A stretch of DNA of 15,239 bases. It comes from Candidatus Bathyarchaeota archaeon. Its GTDB lineage: Archaea; Thermoproteota; Bathyarchaeia; Bathyarchaeales; Bathyarchaeaceae. A model generated the notes under the pieces. The model saw only the letters and a program-made list of their open reading frames with translations. It was not told the origin of the DNA and did no database searches. The translations under genes were made by a program, and so were the position numbers. Positions 7,437-13,848 of this stretch are shown here, in pieces. The DNA is taken from positions 1,037,248 to 1,052,486 of the forward strand of contig CP070791.1 in the NCBI GenBank assembly GCA_020346825.1. The letters run 5' to 3'. Numbering within the stretch: the stretch's first letter is position 1; each line of letters opens with the position of its first letter.

Positions 7437-8423
7437 GTGGCTGAGAAACAGAGTTGGATGCGGTTTAAGGCGGGAGGAAACAGGCTGTTAGCTCATAGAC
7501 TCGTATTCGTTGGCCATGTCTCCGTTGATAAAGTCGAGAATGCTAACGGCATTAGGGTTCAGCCCGGGGGAGCCGCCTTATACGCTGCAATGGCAGCTAG
7601 GACGTTGTCAACAAATGTCAAACTAATCTCGGCTATTGGTAAGGATTATGACTTTCCGGACGCCTTAACCCTCTTAGATTCTAGAGACGTGAAAACTTAC
7701 AATATGCCCTCCACAAGGTTTCACATCAAATACAATAAACGCTGGGAAGCCCGGTACCTCCAAGCCATCCATGGCGCCGGCTCCAAAATAACTTCCAGAA
7801 TGATCTCAGCGAGATGGCCTGGATCCAAGAGCATATTCCACATATCGCCTATGAGACCCACGAAGGTCGCTAGGATCTTCGACAAATTGAGGAAACTTTC
7901 GCCTGAAACCAAAGTTTCAATTATGGCGTGGATCGACTACATTAAGGAGGGGCGAAGAAGTAGGGAAACCCTCAAGGATCTTGCTTTGAAAGCCGACTTC
8001 TTCATCTTAAATGATTCTGAAGCCAAGGCTCTGACGCAGACTGGTTCTGTTTCTTCAGCTTTGAGGCTTCTTAAAGCTAAAATGCTGATTGTTACGCTGG
8101 GAAGCTTGGGAGCCATAACGAGCGGAGAGAACCTAGGAATGCAGATGATCCCCGCTTTAAATATTCCGCCAGAGAAAATTGTTGACACAACGGGAGCTGG
8201 AGACGTATGGTGCGGGGCGTTTCTAGCCGCATACAACTTGACCGAAGACTTGACAAAGTCTGTGAGCATCGCGTCCATAATCTCTAGCATAAAATGTTCA
8301 GACTGGGGTTTCAACAGTCTCGTAAATCTGCGGTTCAAAGAACCTAACGACGTGATAGAATTTATATTAGGACTGAAGGAGGGGGGGCTTCAAAAAAGAA
8401 TAGTAGACTACATGAAAGAATAG
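7437..8423 (+). CDS. PfkB-family sugar or nucleoside kinase
   Basis: Cytoplasmic ribokinase-fold phosphotransferase, 328 residues. The C-terminal signature DTTGAGD at 240-246 holds the catalytic base D246 and the anion hole; NDSE at 192-195 is the NxxE motif that positions Mg-phosphate; PGGAALYAA (43-51) corresponds to the substrate-side GG motif near the N-terminus. The fold begins at about residue 21 (RLVFVGHVSVD), so the GTG at 7437 gives a 20-residue lead; ATG 7458 is an alternative start. An in-frame TAG at 7425 rules out earlier starts. PfkB kinases phosphorylate ribose, ribose-1-phosphate, nucleosides, fructose phosphates and others, and sequence alone does not separate them. Between a deaminase and a nucleoside phosphorylase, a nucleoside or pentose(-1-phosphate) substrate is the most economical guess. 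Confidence 0.85.
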   Translation: MAEKQSWMRFKAGGNRLLAHRLVFVGHVSVDKVENANGIRVQPGGAALYAAMAARTLSTNVKLISAIGKDYDFPDALTLLDSRDVKTYNMPSTRFHIKYNKRWEARYLQAIHGAGSKITSRMISARWPGSKSIFHISPMRPTKVARIFDKLRKLSPETKVSIMAWIDYIKEGRRSRETLKDLALKADFFILNDSEAKALTQTGSVSSALRLLKAKMLIVTLGSLGAITSGENLGMQMIPALNIPPEKIVDTTGAGDVWCGAFLAAYNLTEDLTKSVSIASIISSIKCSDWGFNSLVNLRFKEPNDVIEFILGLKEGGLQKRIVDYMKE

Positions 8424-8483
8424 ACACCGTTCACGACTGCTTCGACCGCAGCCATATTCCCTCAGACAAGTAAAGCTTCAAGC

Positions 8484-8498
8484 CTAAATTTTATTTTG
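8484..8498 (+). promoter_or_regulatory. Possible TATA box for the HAD-thymidine kinase pair
   Basis: CTAAATTTTATTTTG is centred about 37 bases before the ATG at 8528, a normal archaeal spacing. The leader would contain the AGGTGAT ribosome binding site at 8517-8523. Confidence 0.45.
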
Positions 8499-8527
8499 AG
8501 CTTAGATAACTAAAACAGGTGATTAAC

Positions 8528-9175
8528 ATGAGAGCTGTTATCTTTGATTGGGATGGAACAATCATAAAGTCTAAGAAAGCTAACTTTATTGCATTTGAGA
8601 AATTACGTGATGAGCTCAACTTGAATGGTGTTTTTACAATGAAAGAATTTCTGGACTGGTACTCCCCGAACTGGTATTTGATATACGAGAAGATGGGTAT
8701 CCCAGAAGAGGGGTGGCAAAGAGCAAATGAAATTTGGAGAGAGTCCTATCCTCACAACATTTCAAGACTTTCCCCCAACTCTGCCAGAATTCTTGCCAAC
8801 CTGAAGTCGAAGAGATTCAAGATTGGGTTGGTCACAAGTGGGGATGAAAAAAGGGTTAAATCAGAATTAAGAAAGAAAGGAATTTTCAACATTTTCGATG
8901 TTGTAATATGTGGAGACCATGTGCCCATCGAGGAACAGAAACCGTCTCCTAGACAAATAGTATTAGCGTTAAAGAAGCTAAACATAAAGCCAAAAGACGC
9001 TGTATATATTGGAGACACTTCGTTTGATGTGTTGGCTGGAAAAAACGCCGGGGTAAAAACTATTGCCCTGGCAGGTGGTCTCCACTCTGTTGGTAAACTA
9101 AAAGATTCAAACCCTGATCTTTTGGTTGGTGGCTGGAAAGAATTAGAAACCAAGATTGAGGAAATCTGGATGTGA
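8528..9175 (+). CDS. HAD-superfamily hydrolase (phosphoglycolate phosphatase-like, subfamily IA)
   Basis: Cytoplasmic phosphatase of 215 residues from the ATG at 8528, preferred over the GTG at 8519 because AGGTGAT (8517-8523) precedes it and because MRAVIFDWDGT is the normal family opening. All four HAD motifs are present: D7-x-D9-G-T (nucleophile and acid/base), T103-S104, K138-P139, and D153/D157 in IGDTSFD. A helical cap lies between residues about 14 and 80, as in phosphoglycolate phosphatase and phosphoserine- or nucleotide-phosphatase-like enzymes; the substrate is not evident. The thymidine kinase begins four bases after its stop, so the pair is probably one transcript, and a nucleotide or sugar phosphate substrate is plausible. 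Its base composition is more AT-rich than the flanking transporter genes. Confidence 0.85.
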   Translation: MRAVIFDWDGTIIKSKKANFIAFEKLRDELNLNGVFTMKEFLDWYSPNWYLIYEKMGIPEEGWQRANEIWRESYPHNISRLSPNSARILANLKSKRFKIGLVTSGDEKRVKSELRKKGIFNIFDVVICGDHVPIEEQKPSPRQIVLALKKLNIKPKDAVYIGDTSFDVLAGKNAGVKTIALAGGLHSVGKLKDSNPDLLVGGWKELETKIEEIWM

Positions 9176-9179
9176 ATAT

Positions 9180-9776
9180 ATGCGGGTAAAGGGGCAATCA
9201 TATCATGAGGTAATTTGCGGGCCAATGTTCTCTGGGAAAACAAGGGAGATGCAGAGATTATACAGAATCTTCAAAGTATGCAATTTCAAAGTGCAGGTTT
9301 TCAGAAGGGACATAGACACAAGATATTCGGCAACCGAAATTGTGACACATGATGGAATTCCCTTTGATAAAGAAGATGTTTTCTTGGCAAAACAAGCCGA
9401 GGATATAAGTAAACAACTACAAGAAGACGCTAAGGTAATAATGATCGATGAAGCAATGTTATACAATCGAGAGCTTGTAGACAAAATTGACGAATGGGTA
9501 AATAACGGAAGAATTGTTGTTACAACAGTATTGCCTACCGACTATAGAGGAGAAGTTTTTGGAATTGCAAGTGAACTATTAGCAAAAGCCGACTTCATAA
9601 CATCGCTTTATGCAAGGTGCATGCATAACGAAAATGGAATTTTCTGCCATGACCCAGCAACAAGAACGATGAGAAAAGTTCCAATAAAAGAACAAGTGTT
9701 GATTGGGGGCCTAGAGTCTTATGAACCTAGATGCCGAAAGCACCACTTCATTTTGAAGAAAGAAAAGAGTAATTGA
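9180..9776 (+). CDS. tdk: Thymidine kinase, type II (TK1-like)
   Basis: Phosphorylates thymidine (and often deoxyuridine) to the monophosphate for DNA precursor salvage. From ATG 9180 it is 198 residues, a normal length. Walker A GPMFSGKT is at 14-21; the conserved DxRY element appears as IDTRYS; IDEAML (89-94) carries Walker B D90 and the catalytic base E91; DYRGEVFG and SELLAKAD match the family DFRGxPFG and ELLxxAD segments. Zinc-lasso residues C147, H149, C156, H157, C185 and H188 are present, but the spacing is not the usual CxxC plus CxxC/H. An earlier in-frame TTG (9156) lies inside the HAD gene and is less likely. The gene is four bases behind the HAD hydrolase and probably shares its transcript. 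It is AT-rich like its partner. Confidence 0.88.
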   Translation: MRVKGQSYHEVICGPMFSGKTREMQRLYRIFKVCNFKVQVFRRDIDTRYSATEIVTHDGIPFDKEDVFLAKQAEDISKQLQEDAKVIMIDEAMLYNRELVDKIDEWVNNGRIVVTTVLPTDYRGEVFGIASELLAKADFITSLYARCMHNENGIFCHDPATRTMRKVPIKEQVLIGGLESYEPRCRKHHFILKKEKSN

Positions 9777-9785
9777 AAGTGTTCG

Positions 9786-9797
9786 CGCCCGCGGGCG
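9786..9797. terminator. GC-rich perfect palindrome between convergent genes (possible bidirectional terminator)
   Basis: CGCCCGCGGGCG is a perfect 12-base palindrome nine bases after the thymidine kinase stop and 13 before the end of the minus-strand zinc-ribbon gene. It stands out in an AT-rich surrounding, and T-rich sequence (TTCGTATTGTTTAT) follows on the plus strand. A terminator or protein binding site are both possible; loop geometry is poor for a hairpin. Confidence 0.35.
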
Positions 9798-9810
9798 ACG
9801 TTCGTATTGT

Positions 9811-10116
9811 TTATCTTCGCGCGTAGGACACTAAAGCCCCTATTATGATCATTAGCGCTATAAGAAAGAGGATTCCTGGCCAGAAAAAGTCGTAAATCCA
9901 CAGAATCGCAAGACCAATGATGAAGACGCCGAAAGATATTGCACCCCACAGGCCTCCGCCAGATCCTGGTGGACCAAAACAAGCCTCTTGTCTCTTCGCC
10001 TCAGCACCTCTTGCTCTTAGTTTAGCCTTTCCCTCTGCACCCGCTGCAGCTCCGCACTTGGGACAGAATCTTGTGTCTTTGCCCAATTCCTTTCCACATT
10101 TCGCACAATAAGACAT
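9811..10116 (-). CDS. Small zinc-ribbon membrane protein of unknown function
   Basis: A 101-residue protein starting MSYCAKCGKE. An N-terminal zinc ribbon has C4, C7, C18 and C21 (CxxCG and CPKCG knuckles). A basic linker rich in Ala, Lys and Arg (about 24-44) and a Gly/Pro stretch (48-55) follow, then two hydrophobic segments (about 57-75 and 79-97) separated by only a few residues, which should form a membrane hairpin with the zinc ribbon in the cytoplasm. Such zinc-ribbon-plus-membrane proteins are common in archaea and mostly uncharacterised. Start ATG is supported by AGAGGCG just upstream on the minus strand and by a TATA box about 40 bases away. No functional link to the nucleoside genes can be seen. 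Confidence 0.8.
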   Translation of the reverse strand: MSYCAKCGKELGKDTRFCPKCGAAAGAEGKAKLRARGAEAKRQEACFGPPGSGGGLWGAISFGVFIIGLAILWIYDFFWPGILFLIALMIIIGALVSYARR

Positions 10117-10150
10117 TATAACGCCTCTAAACCAGTTTTCTCAAACGTTC

Positions 10151-10163
10151 ACCTATAAAAGTG
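10151..10163 (-). promoter_or_regulatory. TATA box for the zinc-ribbon membrane protein gene
   Basis: On the minus strand this reads CACTTTTATAGGT, about 35-45 bases before the ATG (10116). The TTTATAGGT core recurs upstream of the nucleoside phosphorylase gene and resembles the elements before aEF-1beta and Cdc48, which supports it as this genome's promoter form. Confidence 0.55.
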
Positions 10164-10257
10164 ATTCCGTCAAACAGAGTTTCAAGTTTCCTAGAATTGG
10201 CTGATTGCATGAATTTCGATTTTAGTCCCGTATGAGGCTGTTGTGTGTACAGAAGCC

Positions 10258-11025
10258 CTATGTTGAAGAGTGGGTACCTTCAAGTATTTTTACTGCTTCG
10301 ATGGTGATTCTAATTTCGTCCTCTACAGCTTTTTGGACGCGTTCATCGAGTTCCCCTGTTTTCTCACCTGGTTCAAACTCACCTTTCTTTATCCCCTTTA
10401 CGAGATTTCCGTCAACCGCCATAATGGCTCCGGATCTCAGCCCTTTCAATCCTGTGAGCGTGAAAATGGTGGAGCATTCCATTTCGATAGACAAAACGTT
10501 TGCCTTGCTGAATTGCCAGGTAGCGTCGGTATTTTCGCTATAGAACGCATCTGAACTCATAACAATGCCTGAGTGGGTCTTTTTCTTCGCCCTTTTAGAT
10601 GCTTGAAGTAAAGCAGAGACTACTTCATAACTTGCAACTGCAGGGTATTCAACTGGCAGATAGGCTCTGGATGTGCCATCCGTGCGCACTGCAGCAGTAG
10701 CAATAACGATGTCGCCAATTTCTATGTATGATTGAAGGGCACCTGTTGTCCCTACCCGGATGAAAGTCTCGGCGCCGATTTTCATCAACTCCTCCACGAC
10801 AATCGCTGCGGAGGGACACCCAATACCTGTCGAACAAGCTGAGATGTCTATGCCATCAACTTTACCTGAGCAAGTCACGAATCCTCTATATTCTGCAACT
10901 TTGTGCGCCTCGTCGAAAAATGACGCAATTTTCTCCACTCTTCTAGGATCGCCAGGAAGCAGGACATACTTTGCAACATCTCCTACGCCGCACATTATGT
11001 GAGGCTGTATACGTTTTTTTGTCAT
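10258..11025 (-). CDS. Nucleoside phosphorylase of the uridine phosphorylase/PNP family
   Basis: Cytoplasmic enzyme that splits a nucleoside with phosphate into free base and (deoxy)ribose-1-phosphate. The 255-residue protein has the PNP_UDP_1 layout: PGDPRR (24-29) and R48 for phosphate, STGIGCPS (65-72, where the family usually has STGIGGPS), R90 and GTTGAL (92-97) for phosphate and ribose, SSDAFY (147-152), and the ribose-binding IEMECS (180-185). The uracil-recognition insertion with a QxR motif known from E. coli uridine phosphorylase is not seen between SSDAFY and IEMECS, and D205 with N207 occupies the base-facing loop, so base preference is open. ATG start with AGAGGAAC upstream. The gene is separate from the importer but fits the same salvage route. 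Confidence 0.9.
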   Translation of the reverse strand: MTKKRIQPHIMCGVGDVAKYVLLPGDPRRVEKIASFFDEAHKVAEYRGFVTCSGKVDGIDISACSTGIGCPSAAIVVEELMKIGAETFIRVGTTGALQSYIEIGDIVIATAAVRTDGTSRAYLPVEYPAVASYEVVSALLQASKRAKKKTHSGIVMSSDAFYSENTDATWQFSKANVLSIEMECSTIFTLTGLKGLRSGAIMAVDGNLVKGIKKGEFEPGEKTGELDERVQKAVEDEIRITIEAVKILEGTHSST

Positions 11026-11065
11026 TGTTCCTCTACTCGATTCTCAGGAAGGTCTGTGAACTTTT

Positions 11066-11077
11066 ACCTATAAATTC
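11066..11077 (-). promoter_or_regulatory. TATA box for the nucleoside phosphorylase gene
   Basis: On the minus strand this reads GAATTTATAGGT, 41-52 bases before the ATG (11025). It shares the TTTATAGGT core with the zinc-ribbon gene promoter. Confidence 0.55.
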
Positions 11078-11198
11078 TAACCGGTCAAGTTTACTTGTTT
11101 CCTCTTTCGACCACTCGTTCCATTTTACGGTTGCGGCTGAAGAAAACTAGCGATTCTAGAAAAGGACTCTGCAAAAGAAAAGTCTCAATCAAAACTAT

Positions 11199-11210
11199 GC
11201 TTTTATAAGG
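11199..11210 (+). promoter_or_regulatory. TATA box for aEF-1beta
   Basis: GCTTTTATAAGG is a good archaeal TATA element. Transcription would begin near 11230, giving a leader of about 65-70 bases before the chosen start at 11299. The leader region contains CCC-A7-GGGGG (11218-11232) and a ribosome binding site-like GAGGAAA (11236-11242). Confidence 0.5.
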
Positions 11211-11248
11211 GCGCGTTCCCAAAAAAAGGGGGTACGAGGAAAATTTCG

Positions 11249-11284
11249 TTGACGTTACACAAGTGCTGGCTTACCCGGTCTTAG
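11249..11284 (+). other. Possible 11-codon leader ORF before aEF-1beta
   Basis: GAGGAAA at 11236-11242 is six bases before a TTG at 11249 that opens an 11-codon frame (MTLHKCWLTRS) ending at TAG 11282-11284, only three bases before the aEF-1beta ribosome binding site. Such an arrangement could couple translation of the two. The evidence is only the position of the motifs, and the frame is short enough to be chance. Confidence 0.2.
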
Positions 11285-11287
11285 GAG

Positions 11288-11293
11288 AAGGAG
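11288..11293 (+). promoter_or_regulatory. Ribosome binding site fixing the aEF-1beta start at TTG 11299
   Basis: AAGGAG is five bases before TTG 11299. Starting there gives MGNIVISFKIFPSE, the normal beginning of archaeal EF-1beta, whereas the upstream GTG 11263 has no suitably spaced motif and would add 12 atypical residues. Confidence 0.65.
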
Positions 11294-11298
11294 CGAAC

Positions 11299-11568
11299 TT
11301 GGGAAACATTGTTATATCTTTCAAAATCTTTCCCTCTGAAGCAACAGTTGACCTTAACTTGCTACAGAAAAAAATAGAGAAACGATTGCCAAAGTTTGCG
11401 TCTGTTCACGGATTTGCTGAAGAACCTATAGCCTTTGGGCTTTCAGCGCTGATCGCACACATCGTTCTTCCAGAAGACAGATCAGGTGTCTTGGATGAGG
11501 TGGAGAATTACCTTCTTGAAATCAAAGAAATCAGCCATATAGAAACAATAATGGTTCGTAGAGCCTAG
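11299..11568 (+). CDS. ef1b: Translation elongation factor 1-beta (aEF-1beta), GDP/GTP exchange factor
   Basis: Nucleotide exchange factor that recharges aEF-1alpha with GTP during protein synthesis; archaeal forms consist only of the eukaryotic catalytic domain. From TTG 11299 the protein is 89 residues, the usual archaeal length. The family pattern is clear: an opening MGNIVISFKIFPSE, a helix with DLNLLQKKIEKRL, the central EEPIAFGLSALIAHIVLPE segment, and the end SHIETIMVRRA, where the beta-strand of the alpha-beta plait closes. The start choice is explained by the ribosome binding site AAGGAG and by alignment of the first residues with the family. The Cdc48 gene follows 84 bases later with its own TATA box. 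Confidence 0.9.
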   Translation: MGNIVISFKIFPSEATVDLNLLQKKIEKRLPKFASVHGFAEEPIAFGLSALIAHIVLPEDRSGVLDEVENYLLEIKEISHIETIMVRRA

Positions 11569-11580
11569 AATCACGCTTTA

Positions 11581-11593
11581 AAGTTTATATAGG
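11581..11593 (+). promoter_or_regulatory. TATA box for the Cdc48/VAT gene
   Basis: AAGTTTATATAGG is a near-ideal archaeal TATA element about 60-70 bases before the GTG start, leaving a leader of about 35-40 bases that carries the AAGGAAGG ribosome binding site at 11637-11644. It begins 12 bases after the aEF-1beta stop. Confidence 0.6.
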
Positions 11594-11652
11594 AAAGTCA
11601 GCTTTTCGAGATGTGAAAACCTTAACGATTAAACATAAGGAAGGAAAAACAA

Positions 11653-13824
11653 GTGAGCGAAGCTCAACTAAGAGTCGAAGACGCTAGACAACGCGACGTA
11701 TACCGAGGAATAGCGAGAATTGATCAAGCAACCATGCAAAAACTAAGCATCTCAGCGGGTGACGTAATAGAGATAGTGGGGAAAAGAAACACGGCGGCCA
11801 TAGCTTGGCCAGCTTACTCTGAAGATCAAAACAGAGGCATCATACGAATCGATGGATTTACCCGCAAAAACGCGGGAGTAGCGATAAACGAATACGTGAT
11901 AACGCGTCCAGCGAAGGTGAGCAACGCAACGAACGTTGTTCTAGCTCCAATCGACATGAAACTGAATGTAGACGAAGACTTCACTAGTTTTGTTAAAAAC
12001 AGACTCATGGAAAGAACCTTTGTGGAGGGAGATACCACCCTTGTAATGATGCTGGGTCACGCCATACCTTTCACAGTGACCAAAGCCCGACCTCATGGAA
12101 TCGTGAGAATCACACATGGAACAAACGTTCAAATCTTAGCCGAACCATCCCCTGAAGCCAAAGGCATGCCCCGCACCACTTACGAAGACATAGGAGGCCT
12201 CCACGAGGAGATTCAGCGAATACGAGAAATGGTTGAACTTCCGTTACGACACCCAGAACTCTTCCAAAGACTTGGAATAGAGCCTCCAAAAGGCGTTATG
12301 CTGCATGGTCCACCAGGCTGCGGAAAAACCCTTCTTGCTCGGGCTGTGGCAAACGAATCCGATGCAAACTTTTATTCTATAAACGGTCCAGAAATAATGA
12401 GCAAGTTTTACGGTGAGTCAGAAGCCAGGCTCCGTGAAATGTTTCAGAAAGCTCAGAAGAATTCGCCCAGCATTATTTTCATTGACGAACTTGACGCTAT
12501 AGCACCTAAGAGAGAAGAGGTGACGGGGGAGGTTGAAAGGAGGGTTGTTGCTCAGCTTCTCGCTTTGATGGATGGGCTTGCGGGAAGGGGGAACCTCATA
12601 GTCATAGGCGCGACGAATAGACCTGAAGCCCTAGATCCTGCTTTGAGAAGACCGGGAAGGTTTGATCGAGAGATAGAGATAGGAGTACCTGACAAGCAAG
12701 CGCGTCATGAAATATTGCAGATTCACACAAGAGGGATGCCGCTGGCGGAAGATGTTGATTTGAAGAAGCTTGGCGAAATGGCTCATGGTTACACAGGAGC
12801 AGATTTAGCTGCACTGGGCCGCGAAACTGCTATGAAAGCCTTGCGCAGATATTTGCCTGAAATCAACCTAGAGGAAGAACGGGTTCCACCCAGCGTTCTG
12901 GAGAAAATGGAGGTTCTAATGGAAGACTTCTTGCAAGCTTACAAAGAGATTACTCCAACAGCCCTGAGAGAAGTATACATAGAAGTGCCTTCGGTTCATT
13001 GGACTGACATAGGCGGTTTAGAAAACGTGAAAGGGGAGCTCAGAGAGGCGGTGGAATGGCCTCTAAAAAACCCTGAAGTATTTTATCGAATGGGCATACG
13101 CCCACCAAAAGGTATTCTTCTTTACGGACCTCCAGGATGTGGAAAAACCTTGCTAGCACGGGCCGTGGCAACCGAAAGCGAAGCAAACTTCATCTCAATA
13201 AAAGGTCCAGAGGTCTTTTCAAAATGGGTTGGCGAATCGGAGAAGGCCATTCGAGAGGTATTTAGGAAGGGGAGGATGGCTGCCCCAACTGTCATCTTCT
13301 TTGACGAGTTTGACTCTCTCGTGCCAAGAAGAGGAATGGGCTACGCCGACAGCGGCGTCACCGAACGCGTAATTAGCCAACTTCTAACGGAGATGGATGG
13401 AATCATCGCCTTGGAAGACGTAGTTGTCATTGCTGCTACGAACAGACCGGACATAGTTGACCCTGCAATTCTTCGACCGGGAAGATTTGATCGTTTGATT
13501 TATGTTCCAGAACCAAACCAGGAAAGTAGGTTGGAAATCTTCAAAATTTACACCAAAGACATGCCGTTGACAAAAGACCTTGATTTATCCAGTTTGTCCG
13601 CCAAGACAAAGGGCTATTCTGGAGCTGACATAGAAGCGCTTTGCAGAGAAGCTGCACTCAATGCCCTGCGGAAAGACATAAAGACCAATGAAGTCACCCT
13701 TGAAGACTTCAAAAAGGCCACAGAAAAGATTGGCCCCTCCATAAGACTTGACATGGAGACCTGGTACAAGGGTTTCATGAAGCAGATCCGGCAAGTGAAG
13801 AAGCCCACAACACCAGTGGCGTAG
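11653..13824 (+). CDS. cdc48: Cdc48/VAT-type AAA+ ATPase (unfoldase)
   Basis: Hexameric ATP-driven unfoldase of the p97/VAT family, which pulls proteins apart and can feed the proteasome. The 723-residue chain has the Cdc48 N-domain (about 1-185, double-psi barrel plus second subdomain), then two AAA modules. D1: Walker A GPPGCGKT 219-226, pore-loop KFYGES around 251-256, Walker B FIDE with D278-E279, and the arginine-finger segment RRPGRFDRE. D2: Walker A 492-499, pore-loop KWVGES around 524-529, Walker B FFDE with D551-E552, and LRPGRFDR. Both ATPase sites look intact. The C-terminus ends KKPTTPVA, without an obvious HbYX proteasome-docking tail. GTG start with AAGGAAGG eight bases upstream. 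A winged-helix-like small protein and FEN-1 follow on the same strand. Confidence 0.96.
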   Translation: MSEAQLRVEDARQRDVYRGIARIDQATMQKLSISAGDVIEIVGKRNTAAIAWPAYSEDQNRGIIRIDGFTRKNAGVAINEYVITRPAKVSNATNVVLAPIDMKLNVDEDFTSFVKNRLMERTFVEGDTTLVMMLGHAIPFTVTKARPHGIVRITHGTNVQILAEPSPEAKGMPRTTYEDIGGLHEEIQRIREMVELPLRHPELFQRLGIEPPKGVMLHGPPGCGKTLLARAVANESDANFYSINGPEIMSKFYGESEARLREMFQKAQKNSPSIIFIDELDAIAPKREEVTGEVERRVVAQLLALMDGLAGRGNLIVIGATNRPEALDPALRRPGRFDREIEIGVPDKQARHEILQIHTRGMPLAEDVDLKKLGEMAHGYTGADLAALGRETAMKALRRYLPEINLEEERVPPSVLEKMEVLMEDFLQAYKEITPTALREVYIEVPSVHWTDIGGLENVKGELREAVEWPLKNPEVFYRMGIRPPKGILLYGPPGCGKTLLARAVATESEANFISIKGPEVFSKWVGESEKAIREVFRKGRMAAPTVIFFDEFDSLVPRRGMGYADSGVTERVISQLLTEMDGIIALEDVVVIAATNRPDIVDPAILRPGRFDRLIYVPEPNQESRLEIFKIYTKDMPLTKDLDLSSLSAKTKGYSGADIEALCREAALNALRKDIKTNEVTLEDFKKATEKIGPSIRLDMETWYKGFMKQIRQVKKPTTPVA

Positions 13825-13833
13825 GCTTACGCC
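13818..13833 (+). repeat. Hairpin across the Cdc48 stop codon
   Basis: GGCGTA (13818-13823) and TACGCC (13828-13833) form a perfect 6-bp stem with a GGCT loop, spanning the TAG stop. It ends two bases before AGGAG (13836-13840), the ribosome binding site of the next gene. It might tune readthrough or downstream initiation; there is no T-run, so it is not a clear terminator. Confidence 0.4.
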
Positions 13834-13848
13834 TTAGGAGTCAAACAA

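Noticed and set aside
7937..8338. 133-codon minus-strand open frame opposite the PfkB kinase
   Set aside because: It covers the DTTGAGD signature region in antisense and has no independent support.
8752..9243. 163-codon minus-strand open frame opposite the HAD gene
   Set aside because: The plus strand has a complete set of HAD motifs and the minus frame resembles no family I recognise.
10117..10257. Possible tRNA or small RNA between the zinc-ribbon and phosphorylase genes
   Set aside because: No TTCRANYC-type T-loop or cloverleaf arms were found; only the TATA box of the zinc-ribbon gene is evident.
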